The position numbers were made by a program, and so were the translations under genes. Of a stretch of DNA of 64,000 nucleotides, positions 17,446 to 27,041 are shown in pieces (position 1 is the stretch's first letter; each line of letters starts with the position of its first letter). The DNA is from Betaproteobacteria bacterium Ga0077527 (GTDB lineage: Bacteria; Pseudomonadota; Gammaproteobacteria; Burkholderiales; SG8-41). The stretch lies in NCBI GenBank assembly GCA_001464815.1, contig LNDW01000020.1:62001-126000 (forward strand), given 5' to 3'. The notes beneath the pieces are model-generated. The model did not search any database. It saw only the letters and a program-made list of their open reading frames with translations, and had not been told where the DNA came from.

Positions 17446-18757
17446 CACTCAGGAAGCAACCGGAGAAAAAACCGGGCTGCTGACGCGGCTGTGGCAAGGA
17501 CTCACCTCGCGCAGCCGCACGCTGCGCGACCGTCGCCGGCAGAACTGGCTCGCCGAGGCCATCGAGACACTGCATTCGGAGGCCGGTGAGGCCGCGGGTG
17601 TCGCACTGGCGCGGCGCATCCTCGACCGCTACGCGGCGTTGCCGCCGGAAGGCAAGCTCGAATTCCTGCAACTGCTGGCCACACGCTTCGCAGCCGATCC
17701 GCAGCGGCTCGATGGCGCGATCCGCGCCTACTTCGCCGACCCCCACCCCGCGAACATCCGCCAGATACACGAAGCCTCGGAGGCAAGGCGCCTCGAATTG
17801 CTGCGCCAGCTCAACTACGCACCCAGCGGCACCGAAAGCCTGCTGCACATGCGCGAGGACCTGATCGACCTCCTGCGCGAAAATCCGCACCTTGCCGAGG
17901 TCGATGCCGATTTCGAGCACCTGTTCCGCTCCTGGTTCAACCGCGGGTTCCTGCAACTTAAACCGATCGACTGGCATACACCGGCGGTGGTGCTGGAAAA
18001 AATCATCCGCTACGAGGCGGTACACGAGATTTCGGGCTGGGGCGACCTGCGCCGCCGCCTCGATCCGCCGGACCGCAAGTGTTTCGCGTTTTTCCATCCG
18101 ACTCTCGCCGATGATCCGCTGATCTTCGTCGAGGTCGCGCTGACCCACGACATTCCCGAAGCCATCGCACCGCTGCTTGCCGATGGCCGGGTGCCGATCA
18201 ATCCGCGCGCCGCGCGCACCGCGGTGTTTTATTCGATCTCGAACTGCCAGCGCGGCCTGCGCGGCGTGTCCTTCGGCAATTTCCTGATCAAGCAGGTGGC
18301 GGCGGAACTGAAACGCGATTTACCGCAACTGCGCACCTTCGTCACGCTGTCGCCAATCCCCGGCTTCACCGGCTGGCTGAAGCGCACACGCAAGGATGAT
18401 CCGCTGCTGCCGGAAATCAGCCGCCCCGACTGGCACCTCGATCCGGTGCTGGCGCAACAGATGAAACCGGCGCTGCAGGACCGCGTCGCCGAATACCTGC
18501 TCGAAGCCAAGACCGAATCATCGCGCCCGGTCGATCCGGTGGCGCGCTTCCACCTCGGCAACGGCGCCAGCATCGAGATGATCCGCTGGCTGGGCGACCC
18601 CTCGCCCAAGGGCCTGCAGAATGCAGGCGGCTTCATGGTCAACTACCTCTACGACCTCGACAATGTCGAGGCCAACCATGAAGCCCACGTCAAACACGGC
18701 ACCATCTTTGCATCGCCGCGGGTCCGTGCGATGCGGCTGAAACACGCCAACGACTGA
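17426..18757 (+). CDS. Malonyl-CoA decarboxylase
   Basis: 443 aa from a GTG that overlaps the end of the Bug gene by 20 nt. It matches the MLYCD/MatA family over its whole length: helical N-terminal half, then the acetyltransferase-like catalytic half with FVEVALTHDIPEAIAPLL, SPIPGFTGWL and a C-terminal GGFMVNYLYDLDNVEANHEAHV segment with conserved acidic and His residues. It converts malonyl-CoA to acetyl-CoA and CO2. Beside a Bug protein this suggests uptake and use of malonate or another dicarboxylate. No malonyl-CoA synthetase gene is nearby. Confidence 0.92.
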   Translation: MSKSKTDTQEATGEKTGLLTRLWQGLTSRSRTLRDRRRQNWLAEAIETLHSEAGEAAGVALARRILDRYAALPPEGKLEFLQLLATRFAADPQRLDGAIRAYFADPHPANIRQIHEASEARRLELLRQLNYAPSGTESLLHMREDLIDLLRENPHLAEVDADFEHLFRSWFNRGFLQLKPIDWHTPAVVLEKIIRYEAVHEISGWGDLRRRLDPPDRKCFAFFHPTLADDPLIFVEVALTHDIPEAIAPLLADGRVPINPRAARTAVFYSISNCQRGLRGVSFGNFLIKQVAAELKRDLPQLRTFVTLSPIPGFTGWLKRTRKDDPLLPEISRPDWHLDPVLAQQMKPALQDRVAEYLLEAKTESSRPVDPVARFHLGNGASIEMIRWLGDPSPKGLQNAGGFMVNYLYDLDNVEANHEAHVKHGTIFASPRVRAMRLKHAND

Positions 18758-18771
18758 GGAAATCGGCCTGC

Positions 18772-19332
18772 TCAGCGCTTCTTGCCGAGCAGCGTGCCGC
18801 GGCAGCCGCGTGCGCCGCAATGACAGGGATGTTCGCGCTTCAACTTCGGCGTGTGCCGCTCCTCTAGCACCAGGCAGTAGTCGTAGGACAACTCCATCCC
18901 CGCCTTGATCGGACGGATCGCATCGATAAACACGCGGCCGCCCTCCTCATTCGCCTCGCAGTTCGGTGCGCAGGAGTGATTGATCCAGCGCGCCGGCCCG
19001 CCGCGTTTGGTGGCGTCGATCACCACCTTGTCAGTGGCGGCAAACAGCATGGTGTGTGAATTGCCATCATGCAGATCGGCATACAAACGATCGGCTTTGG
19101 CGTGCGAGATGCGGTCACCGGTGTACTCGATGATGCGAGCACCCTTGGCGATGTCATTCGCGGCAAACACGCCACGGCCGTGGATCGGCGAACGACGCAC
19201 CGCGATGCGGGGTTTTGCCGCCTTCGCCGTTTTTACTGCCTTGCCTGCGGACTTTTTTGATAAGTCATTGTTTTTAATGGTTTTTTTTGATTTCTTGCTG
19301 CGCGTGGTGGTGCCGGTTTTTTTTCGGGTCAT
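18772..19332 (-). CDS. SET-domain protein lysine methyltransferase
   Basis: 186 aa. Residues 1-41 form a Lys/Ala/Thr-rich tail; residues 42-155 are a SET domain with SPIHGRGVFAA, the NHSCxPNC motif (118-125) that forms the SAM pocket and knot, and ELSYDY (147-152) with the catalytic Tyr. A post-SET Cys cluster (C170, C172, C177) could bind zinc with the core Cys. Such enzymes methylate protein lysines and are much less common in bacteria than in eukaryotes. Its ATG overlaps the IlvD-like stop by 4 nt. The target is unknown. An AT-rich repeat copy lies inside its N-terminal coding part. Confidence 0.9.
   Translation of the reverse strand: MTRKKTGTTTRSKKSKKTIKNNDLSKKSAGKAVKTAKAAKPRIAVRRSPIHGRGVFAANDIAKGARIIEYTGDRISHAKADRLYADLHDGNSHTMLFAATDKVVIDATKRGGPARWINHSCAPNCEANEEGGRVFIDAIRPIKAGMELSYDYCLVLEERHTPKLKREHPCHCGARGCRGTLLGKKR
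19261..19273 (+). repeat. AT-rich 13-mer repeat, copy 1
   Basis: TAAGTCATTGTTT, one of four copies of TAAGT(A/C)ATTGTTT in this GC-rich window. This copy lies inside the N-terminal tail region of the SET-domain gene. Confidence 0.7.
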
Positions 19333-21122
19333 CGCTTGCGGGGTACCTGTGTGGTGATTTTGGTTTTAAGAAAAGCAAAGTCGCAGCCCTCATCGGCCTG
19401 CGTGATCTGCTCCATGAACAGCTTGCGGTAACCGCGCTCGTCGCCGGGGCGCGGCTTCGGCGCCTGCCACGCCTTGCGCCGCCTCCCGAGTTCGGCATCG
19501 CTGACCAACAACTCGAGCTTGCGCGCAGGCACGTCGAGGCGGATGCGGTCGCCGCTGCGCACCAGCGCGAGATTGCCGCCCACCGCCGACTCCGGTGTCA
19601 CGTGCAGCACAATGGCGCCGAAGGCAGTGCCGCTCATCCGCGCATCGGAAATACGAATCATGTCCTTCACACCCTTGGCCGCGAGTTTTTTTGGAATCGG
19701 CAGATAACCGGCCTCGGGCATGCCCGGTGCTCCGATCGGTCCGGCATTTTTCAGCACCAGGATGTCATCGGCCTTCACATCAAGATTCGGATCATCGACA
19801 CGCGCGGCCATGTCGGGCAGTGACTCGAACACCACCGCGCGGCCCTCATGTTGGGTCAGCTTCGGATCCATCGCCGCCTGCTTGATGATCGCACCGCCCG
19901 GCGCGAGGTTGCCACGCAGCACGGCGATACTGCCGCCGGCGAACACCGGGTTCTTGAATTTGCGCACCACCTGCTGATCCCAGGCCGGTGTCGCCGCGGC
20001 GAGTTCCTCACCCAGCGTCCTGCCGGTCACGGTCAGCGCCTTCAGGTTCATCTGGTGCCTGATCTCGCGCAGGATGGTGGCGAGGCCACCCGCCTTGTAG
20101 AGGTCTTCCATATACCCCTGGCCGGTCGGCTTCAGGTCCACCAGCACCGGCGTCTCGCGGCCCATTTTGTCGAAGGCATCAAGGTCGAGCTTGATGCCAA
20201 GGCGCCCGGCCATCGCGGTGAGGTGAACGATGGCATTGGTCGAGCCGCCGACCGCGAACAGCACCCGCAGCGCATTCTCGAAAGCTTCTACGGTCATGAT
20301 TTTGTCCGGTGTCAGGCGCTCCTTCGCCATCGCCACCGCGCGCGCGCCGCTGGCTTCGGCCTGGCGCAGGCGGTCGGCCATCACCGCCGGCACGCAGGAA
20401 CCCCCCGGCAGCATCATCCCCAGTGCCTCGCTGCACAGCGCCATCGTGCTCGCGGTGCCCATCACCATGCAGGTGCCGGCCGAAGGTGCCAGCTTGTTGT
20501 TGATCTCGCCGATCTCCTGCTCGGAAATCTCGGTGGCGCGGTACTTGCCCCAGAACCGGCGGCAATCGGTGCAGGCACCCAGCCGTTCACCTTTGTGGTC
20601 GCCGGTGATCATCGGCCCGGTGACCAGCATGATCGAAGGAATGTTGGCACTCGCCGCACCCATCAGCAGCGCCGGCACGGTCTTGTCGCAGCCGCCGATC
20701 AGCACCACCGAATCCACCGGCTGGCCGCGCATCATCTCCTCGGTGTCCACCGCCATCAGGTTGCGCAGGTACATGCTGGTCGGGTGGGCGAAGGATTCGT
20801 GCAGCGTGATCACCGGAAACTCCACCGGCAGGCCGCCGGCAAGCATCACGCCGCGCTTCACTGCCTCGATCAGCTCCGGCACATTGCGGTGGCAGGCATT
20901 GAAACCGCTGAAGGTATTGGTGATGCCGACAATCGGCCGGTCCAGCGCATCGTCGGTGTAACCCATCGCCTTGATGAATGCCTTGCGCAGGAACAGCGAG
21001 AAGCCCTCGTCGCCGTAGGCGGTGAGGCCCTTGCGCATGCCGGTCTTGCGAACCGGGCTTTTTCCCGCAGTCTTGCCCGCCGTTTTGCCCGCAGTCTTAC
21101 CTTCAGTTTTTTTGGTGGCCAT
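19329..21122 (-). CDS. IlvD/Edd-family dehydratase
   Basis: 597 aa. The family core starts near residue 30 (RKGLTAYGDEGFSLFLRKAF) with Fe-S ligand motifs GGCDKT and CTDCRRFWG and the GTCMVMGTASTM block with a further Cys. The family includes dihydroxy-acid and sugar-acid dehydratases; this sequence looks closer to the catabolic (sugar-acid or branched) subgroup than to housekeeping IlvD. Residues 1-28 are an added Lys-rich tail with a repeated TAGK unit. It shares a 4-nt overlap with the SET-domain gene, so the two are made together. Confidence 0.88.
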   Translation of the reverse strand: MATKKTEGKTAGKTAGKTAGKSPVRKTGMRKGLTAYGDEGFSLFLRKAFIKAMGYTDDALDRPIVGITNTFSGFNACHRNVPELIEAVKRGVMLAGGLPVEFPVITLHESFAHPTSMYLRNLMAVDTEEMMRGQPVDSVVLIGGCDKTVPALLMGAASANIPSIMLVTGPMITGDHKGERLGACTDCRRFWGKYRATEISEQEIGEINNKLAPSAGTCMVMGTASTMALCSEALGMMLPGGSCVPAVMADRLRQAEASGARAVAMAKERLTPDKIMTVEAFENALRVLFAVGGSTNAIVHLTAMAGRLGIKLDLDAFDKMGRETPVLVDLKPTGQGYMEDLYKAGGLATILREIRHQMNLKALTVTGRTLGEELAAATPAWDQQVVRKFKNPVFAGGSIAVLRGNLAPGGAIIKQAAMDPKLTQHEGRAVVFESLPDMAARVDDPNLDVKADDILVLKNAGPIGAPGMPEAGYLPIPKKLAAKGVKDMIRISDARMSGTAFGAIVLHVTPESAVGGNLALVRSGDRIRLDVPARKLELLVSDAELGRRRKAWQAPKPRPGDERGYRKLFMEQITQADEGCDFAFLKTKITTQVPRKR

Positions 21123-21221
21123 GATGGGTCAGCTTTCAGTGATCGTCAGCAAGTGCCGCGGAGCCGGAGGATAGCGGCAGGGGCAAAAAGGGGCAACCAG
21201 CGAGGGGGCTCCTCCCCGGAC

Positions 21222-22010
21222 TCAACTGCCCTTGAAATTCGGCGCTCGCTTCTCGATGAAGGCACGCAGCGCCTCCTTCGTATCCTCGGTGCCTTTGAGC
21301 TTGTTGTTCATGGTGTTCTGCAGCTCGAGCTGCTGCTCGACATCCTGCATCCAGGCGCGGCGCAGCGCGACCTTGGTCATCTGCACCGCGATTGGCGCCT
21401 TGCTGTTCAGTTTCGCGGCCAACGCCATCGCCGCCTCCATCAGCTTGTCCTGCGGCACCACCTGGGTCGCCAGCCCCCAGGCCAGCGCCTGCTGCGCATC
21501 AAAAGGCTCACCGAGCAGGCAGATTTCGGCGGCTTTGGCGTGGCCGACCAGCCGCGGCAGATACCAGGTCGCAGTCTCGCCCATCAGGCCGCGCTCGACG
21601 AAGTTGACGCCGAAGTTGGCGCTGTCCGCGAGGATGCGGAAATCCGCGGCAAAGGCCATGTTGCAGCCCGCGCCGCGGGTGACGCCGTTCACCGCCGCGA
21701 TCACCGGCTTGGTGATCTGGCTGAAACCGATGGCGTAGTAGTACTTCATGTCGAACAGCGGCTGCGGCGAAGCACTGCCGGCTCCGGATTTCTCCGCCTC
21801 GGCGCGCGCCTTGAGGTCGGCGCCGGAACAAAAACCCCGGCCGTTGCCGGTGACCACCAGGGTCCACACATCGACATCGGCTTCCGCAGCGCGCAGCACG
21901 TGCTCCATTTCGTTGCGCATCACATTGTCGATGGCATTGAGGCGCTCGGGGCGGTTCAGACGCAGCACGCCGACATGGTCGCGCACTTCCCACTGGATGG
22001 CTTGGTACAT
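21222..22010 (-). CDS. Enoyl-CoA hydratase/isomerase family protein
   Basis: 262 aa from MYQAIQWEVRDHVGVL (ATG at 22010); the longer upstream frame is non-coding. It shows crotonase-fold motifs: GNGRGFCSGADL forms the first part of the oxyanion hole and ITKPVIAAVNGVTRGAGCNMAFAADF the second. FVERGLMGETATWYLPRLVG has a Glu at the usual catalytic region. It probably hydrates an enoyl-CoA in fatty or aromatic acid breakdown; no thiolase or ligase is next to it. It is divergent from nrdJ. Confidence 0.9.
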   Translation of the reverse strand: MYQAIQWEVRDHVGVLRLNRPERLNAIDNVMRNEMEHVLRAAEADVDVWTLVVTGNGRGFCSGADLKARAEAEKSGAGSASPQPLFDMKYYYAIGFSQITKPVIAAVNGVTRGAGCNMAFAADFRILADSANFGVNFVERGLMGETATWYLPRLVGHAKAAEICLLGEPFDAQQALAWGLATQVVPQDKLMEAAMALAAKLNSKAPIAVQMTKVALRRAWMQDVEQQLELQNTMNNKLKGTEDTKEALRAFIEKRAPNFKGS

Positions 22011-22335
22011 CGCAAAACCTTTCTCGACTGAAGCAGTCGACTGAAAACAGGCAACAGGCCGAATGGAATGAAAACGGCGGAATCTCGCGCATGCACTGGC
22101 GCAATGTGGAACCGCACGCAAAGCAACACCCGGAGAATAAATCACGCCAACTGTCAAGGCCAGCACGACGCCACATTGCGCCACCGGGCGATCGCAGAAC
22201 GAACAAAAAATCAGCAGCTTGCATGACCTGCAAAAATCTTCTTGCATGGTTTTAACGGCGGCGCATACTGCGCACCCAATACCAGTTTTGCAGCGTGGCC
22301 AAGGCCGCGCCGCCACCCACCAAAGGCACAGACAC
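22011..22335. promoter_or_regulatory. Divergent control region between the enoyl-CoA hydratase gene and nrdJ
   Basis: Two features look regulatory. TTGCA at 22219-22223 and TGCAA at 22229-22233 form an inverted repeat, and TTGCA recurs at 22242-22246; the last could overlap a weak nrdJ promoter (CATACT at 22264-22269). On the hydratase side, CAGTCGACTG at 22034-22043 is a 10-bp palindrome within a direct repeat of TCGACTGAA (22024-22032 and 22038-22046), inside its leader. No cobalamin riboswitch fold is evident. Confidence 0.35.
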
Positions 22336-25224
22336 ATGAACGAATCGGTCCTCGGCAAAGACATCACCCTCAACGAGCAGGAAATCAGCCGCGACACCCT
22401 CCTCGAGAAATACGCCAAGGGCAACGAAAGCACCATCGGCGATGTGCGCCGCCGCGTCGCCCGTGCACTGGCCAAGATCGAGGCCGAAGACCAGCGCGCG
22501 CTGTGGGAAAAACGCTTCCTGCAGGCCCAGGAGGAAGGTTTCATCCCCGCCGGCCGCATCAATTCCGCCGCCGGCGTCGAACTCGCTGCTACGCTGATCA
22601 ACTGCTTTGTGCAGCCGGTGGGTGATTCGATTTCCGAAGTGGTTGACGGCAAGCCCGGCATCTACATTGCGCTGCAGGAAGCCGCCGAAACCATGCGCCG
22701 CGGTGGCGGCGTCGGCTACGACTTTTCCGCGATCCGGCCCAAGGGCGCCGAGGTCAAGGGCACCCAGTCCAACGCCAGCGGCCCGGTGTCCTACATGCGG
22801 GTATTCGACCGCTCCTGCGAAACCGTGGAATCGGCCGGCTCGCGCCGCGGCGCGCAGATGGGCGTGCTGCGCTGCGACCACCCGGACGTCGAGGAATTCA
22901 TCCACGCCAAGGACAAGGGCGACCTCACCAACTTCAACATCTCGGTCGGTGTCACCGATGCCTTCATGGAAGCCGTTGAAAAGAACTGGGAAGTCGAGCT
23001 GGTGCACAAATCGCGCCCCAATGCGCGGCAGATGGCCAAGGGCTCCTACCAGCGCGAAGACGGGCTGTGGGTCTACACCAAGGTGCGTGCCCGCGAGCTG
23101 TGGGACCAGATCATGCGCTCGACCTATGACCACGCCGAGCCGGGCATCCTGTTCATCGACCGGATGAACACCGACAACAACCTGAATTACTGCGAAAAAA
23201 TCGAGGCCACCAACCCCTGCGCCGAACAGCCGCTGCCGCCCTACGGCTGCTGCTGCCTGGGCTCAATTGACCTGACCCGCTTCGTGCGCAACCCCTTCGC
23301 CGAAAACGCCGCCTTCGACTTCGAGCGTTTCGGCAAGGTGGTCGCGGTGGCGATACGCATGCTCGACAACGTGCTCGACGTCACCGCCTGGCCGCTGCCG
23401 CAGCAAAAACAGGAAGCCGCCAACAAGCGCCGCGTCGGCCTCGGCTTCACCGGCCTTGGTGATGCACTGGTGATGCTGCGCCTGCGCTACGACACACCGG
23501 AAGCGCGGCAGATGGCGGCGAAGATTTCGGAAGCGATGCGTGATTCGTCTTACCGCGCCTCGAGTGACCTCGCCCGCGAAAAAGGCGCCTTCCCGCTGTT
23601 CAACGCCGACCTCTATCTGTCGGGCTCGAGCTTCGCCACCCGCCTGCCCGAGGACCTCAAGCAGCTGATCCGCAAGCAGGGCCTGCGCAACAGCCACCTG
23701 CTGTCGATCGCGCCGACCGGCACGATCAGCCTGTCGTTTGCCGACAACGCCTCCAACGGCATTGAGCCGCCGTTCTCCTGGACCTATACCCGCAAGAAGC
23801 GCATGCCCGACAACACCATGCGCGAATTCGCGGTCGAGGATCACGCCTGGCGGCGCTGGAAAGCCGAAGGCGGCAACACCGAGAAACTGCCGCCGTGGTT
23901 TGTCACCGCGCTCGAAATCTCCGCCGGTGCCCACGAGGAAATGGTCGCCGCGGTTGCGCCCTTTGTCGACACCAGCATTTCAAAAACCGTCAACGTGCCC
24001 GAGGACTATCCCTACGCCGACTTCCAGGATCTTTACTTCAAGGCCTGGAAATCAGGGCTGAAAGGCCTTGCCACCTACCGCCCGAACAGCGTGCTCGGCT
24101 CGGTGCTGTCGGTGGAACCCACGGCCAAGGAAAAGGAAAAAAAGGCGCCGCAGGATTTCCGCGCCGACGACGTCAACCGCCGCATCCAGATCCAGTCGCT
24201 GCCGGCACCGGTGCTGGCCAGCCTGCGCTGGCCCGGCCGGCCGTCGATGACCGCCGGCAACCCGGCCTGGACCTACATGATCGACCACCCGCATGGCACC
24301 TTCGCGGTGTTCGTCGGCCACGTCGAGAACGAGCACAACCACGCCTTTGAAGTGTGGGTCAACGGCAGCGAGCAGCCGCGCGGCCTCGGTGCCGTCGCCA
24401 AGACGCTGTCGATGGACATGCGCGCCGATGATCCGGGCTGGCTCAAGCTCAAACTCGATACGCTGGCCAAGGCCGCCGGCGACGAACCCTTCGACATGGC
24501 CTTCCCGCCGCACGGCGAAATCAAGCGCATGCCCTCGGTGGTCGCCGCCTTCGCCCAGGTGCTGCGCTGGCGTGTTGACGAACTCGGCGGCCTTACCGCA
24601 CCGGGTGACCGCCTGTTCGACCAGTCGCCGACCCCCGTGCTCGATGCGATGTTCGCACCCAAGGAACCGAAGACCGGCACCGACGGTACGATGTCGTGGA
24701 CCGTCGACGTGCTCAACCCGCGCACCGGCGACGACTTCGTGCTCGGCATCAAGGAAATCACCCTGCCCGGCGACGGCAGCAATGCCGGCGTCACCCGCCC
24801 GTACTCGATGTGGCTCTCCGGCGAATACCCGCGCGCCCTCGACGGCCTGTGCAAGCTGCTGTCGCTGGACATGCGGGTGATGGACCCGGCGTGGATCGGG
24901 ATGAAACTGAAAAAACTGCTCGAATTCCCGGAACCGCTGGGCGACTTCATGGCCTTTGTCCCCGGCGAGCGCCGCCAGGCGACTTTCCCGTCCACGGTCG
25001 CTTACGTCGCGAGCCTGATCCTGCACCGCTACACCATGCTCGGCATCCTTGATGTGAACGGCGCCCCGTTGACTCAGATGGGCATCCTCGCCGCGCCGGA
25101 GCGCAGCACCGAACCCAAGGTGATGAAGGGTTCGCGCTGCCCGGAGTGCGGCAACGCCACGCTGATCCGCAAGGACGGCTGTGATTACTGCACGGCTTGC
25201 GGTTACACCGGCACCTGCGGCTGA
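22336..25224 (+). CDS. nrdJ: Adenosylcobalamin-dependent ribonucleotide reductase (class II)
   Basis: 962 aa from [10 protein letters not shown] (AAAGG about 9 nt upstream). The barrel carries [10 protein letters not shown] with a redox Cys, the [21 protein letters not shown] active-site stretch and [19 protein letters not shown]. After residue 610 come two similar TSCPD-like segments (about 610-720 and 785-865), each with a run of the type LSMDMR...DPxW. The C-terminus is a four-Cys ribbon (CPECGN...[11 protein letters not shown]). It makes deoxyribonucleotides without oxygen dependence but needs vitamin B12. It is monocistronic with a clear terminator. Confidence 0.93.
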   Translation: MNESVLGKDITLNEQEISRDTLLEKYAKGNESTIGDVRRRVARALAKIEAEDQRALWEKRFLQAQEEGFIPAGRINSAAGVELAATLINCFVQPVGDSISEVVDGKPGIYIALQEAAETMRRGGGVGYDFSAIRPKGAEVKGTQSNASGPVSYMRVFDRSCETVESAGSRRGAQMGVLRCDHPDVEEFIHAKDKGDLTNFNISVGVTDAFMEAVEKNWEVELVHKSRPNARQMAKGSYQREDGLWVYTKVRARELWDQIMRSTYDHAEPGILFIDRMNTDNNLNYCEKIEATNPCAEQPLPPYGCCCLGSIDLTRFVRNPFAENAAFDFERFGKVVAVAIRMLDNVLDVTAWPLPQQKQEAANKRRVGLGFTGLGDALVMLRLRYDTPEARQMAAKISEAMRDSSYRASSDLAREKGAFPLFNADLYLSGSSFATRLPEDLKQLIRKQGLRNSHLLSIAPTGTISLSFADNASNGIEPPFSWTYTRKKRMPDNTMREFAVEDHAWRRWKAEGGNTEKLPPWFVTALEISAGAHEEMVAAVAPFVDTSISKTVNVPEDYPYADFQDLYFKAWKSGLKGLATYRPNSVLGSVLSVEPTAKEKEKKAPQDFRADDVNRRIQIQSLPAPVLASLRWPGRPSMTAGNPAWTYMIDHPHGTFAVFVGHVENEHNHAFEVWVNGSEQPRGLGAVAKTLSMDMRADDPGWLKLKLDTLAKAAGDEPFDMAFPPHGEIKRMPSVVAAFAQVLRWRVDELGGLTAPGDRLFDQSPTPVLDAMFAPKEPKTGTDGTMSWTVDVLNPRTGDDFVLGIKEITLPGDGSNAGVTRPYSMWLSGEYPRALDGLCKLLSLDMRVMDPAWIGMKLKKLLEFPEPLGDFMAFVPGERRQATFPSTVAYVASLILHRYTMLGILDVNGAPLTQMGILAAPERSTEPKVMKGSRCPECGNATLIRKDGCDYCTACGYTGTCG

Positions 25225-25245
25225 AGTTTCAGTTCGCTTCAACCA

Positions 25246-25274
25246 AAACGGCCGGGATATCCCGGCCGTTTTTC
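25246..25274 (+). terminator. Rho-independent terminator after nrdJ
   Basis: A perfect 22-bp palindrome at 25248-25269 (arms ACGGCCGGGAT and its complement) flanked by A on the left and five T on the right, 23 nt after the nrdJ stop. The flanking A-run lets it also end transcription coming from the minus-strand operon. Confidence 0.9.
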
Positions 25275-25324
25275 GTGTTACCCGATTTGAATGCTGCTAG
25301 CGCCTGCACTCGTTGAGTACTGAC

Positions 25325-26968
25325 TCAAGCCACCCGGGCTTTGCCGATGGCAAAAGGTGCTGCGACTGCGCCGTTTTTCCCCACCCCTGCCGGCAAGGTG
25401 TTCACGACCGCGGGTTTGACCACGTACTCCGGTCTGCCGCCATAAATTAACAACAGCAGCAATAAAGTTGCGAAGCCTGCAACCGTTGCGCAATACAGGA
25501 ACAACCAAACACGGTCTCCCTGCAGATTGTTTGCCGCGCCCAATAGCATGAGACCAATGAGCAAAGGCAGGAAAGCAGCCAGGCCCCGAATCACCATGCT
25601 CATCACGGTGGCGCCGTCCCGGTGGAGTTCGCCGACAGATGCCATCAGAAACAGCCCTCCGGCCATGGCAAGAAGCCCGAGAAACGACGCCGCAACACGG
25701 ACCCGATTGTTCCTCGCGCGCGCGGGCACCACCCCGATCGAGGGGCCGGCCTTCCGGCCATGCGGCATTTCACCACCCGGTGCATTTTTAATCCCGACAT
25801 TGCCCGAAACTGCAAGGCCGGTTTGAACGCCGGTTTGCACCGGCTTCAGAGCAAGCAAACCCTCGATTGCCTGCTTGAGCTGCTGCGCCTGAACGGACTT
25901 GTCAAAGCCGCCAGCGAGCTTTCTGCTGAAACCATCGGTCAACACCGCATGGATTTCATAGGTATGAATGGGTGGACGGCCAGGCCCGGCGCGTCGGGTC
26001 CACGCGGATTTTTTCAGCTGCAGATGGCTGAGATTCGAGACCGCGATGACCTCATTGCCCCGCCAGGGCAGCGGACCGTGCCGGATCGAGAGCCTTTCGC
26101 GACTGACCATCACAATGGTCCGGTTAAGCAAACCGGCAGCGGCGCGATAGGCCAGCACAACACCAGTTCCGAGCAGCATCGACTGAATCAGTATGGGCAG
26201 CCCTGTATGAACCGGATCAAAGGGCCAAAACGGGATCGCCCCAAAACTCGTATGCCAGGCCCACGTCATCCAGCCCGTGAAGGCCAGCCAGAGCACCGCG
26301 AACACGGCTTTGCGTATCGTGTACTGGTCAAACCAGCGTTTCACGATTTCCAGATTCGCCCCTTCCCGACGTATCGTCAGGCCCGCTTCGGCAATGACCG
26401 CGTCCTGGGGCTTGGCATCTGCGGTGCGAAAGGCCTGCTGAAGCGCACGGTTGATATACGTAGCCTGCTGCCTGCTCAGCCCCGGGCCATTCACCACGGT
26501 GACGATTTTGTCGTTGCGCAAAAGCGCCTGAACCTTGTGGTTGCTGAGCGCACCTCTTGCAAACGTCGTTTTGATGTGGAACTGCTTCAGGTTTGTGCGC
26601 TCCAGGCTCACGTTTCCCGGCCACGGCAGCGGACCATGGTGCACCGAGATACCGTCAAGGCTGAGCGTGATGCGGGTGCGGTTGACCAGGCCTGCCACAC
26701 AGAAATACATCATCCAGATCGCCGGGAGAGCAAAGATCAGCGGGAAGTAATCACCAAAAGGCTGTGTTGCAAAGTTAATGATAGCGCCATCCTGGACCAA
26801 CTGCCTGAAAGTGTTCCGTCCAAGAATTTCCCAGCCTATAAAAGCGCCGAATACACCTAGGGGAATGGCTTCAAACCTGGGCCATCTGCGCAGAATTACG
26901 ATCTGACCACCCTGCCGGATGACCTCCATCTGCGCCGGCAATTCGAGTTTGTCGGCTTTCGTTGTCAT
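25325..26968 (-). CDS. Unknown membrane protein with a duplicated membrane/PH-like module
   Basis: 547 aa from MTTKADKLELPAQ; an ATG at 27022 would add 18 residues. It has two copies of one module: two membrane helices, then GL(V/L)NRT, a short beta-like stretch and HGPLPWxGN, at residues 111-119 and 297-305 (spacing 186). Between and after these are soluble segments resembling bacterial PH-like folds (guess). Residues about 420-510 form three more membrane helices. I do not recognise the family. It is the last gene of the two-partner-secretion set, about 70 nt beyond the tpsB stop, so it may assist or sense that system. Confidence 0.7.
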   Translation of the reverse strand: MTTKADKLELPAQMEVIRQGGQIVILRRWPRFEAIPLGVFGAFIGWEILGRNTFRQLVQDGAIINFATQPFGDYFPLIFALPAIWMMYFCVAGLVNRTRITLSLDGISVHHGPLPWPGNVSLERTNLKQFHIKTTFARGALSNHKVQALLRNDKIVTVVNGPGLSRQQATYINRALQQAFRTADAKPQDAVIAEAGLTIRREGANLEIVKRWFDQYTIRKAVFAVLWLAFTGWMTWAWHTSFGAIPFWPFDPVHTGLPILIQSMLLGTGVVLAYRAAAGLLNRTIVMVSRERLSIRHGPLPWRGNEVIAVSNLSHLQLKKSAWTRRAGPGRPPIHTYEIHAVLTDGFSRKLAGGFDKSVQAQQLKQAIEGLLALKPVQTGVQTGLAVSGNVGIKNAPGGEMPHGRKAGPSIGVVPARARNNRVRVAASFLGLLAMAGGLFLMASVGELHRDGATVMSMVIRGLAAFLPLLIGLMLLGAANNLQGDRVWLFLYCATVAGFATLLLLLLIYGGRPEYVVKPAVVNTLPAGVGKNGAVAAPFAIGKARVA

Positions 26969-27041
26969 TTTCCCGTACAGCTTTGCCAGCAAGGCAACCA
27001 CAGCCTCGCATCGATGGCGCATGACTTCTTGCAGCGCTGCC

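Noticed and set aside
22011-22335. Cobalamin riboswitch before the B12-dependent nrdJ
   Set aside because: I found no B12-box-like core or matching helices; only short inverted repeats were seen.
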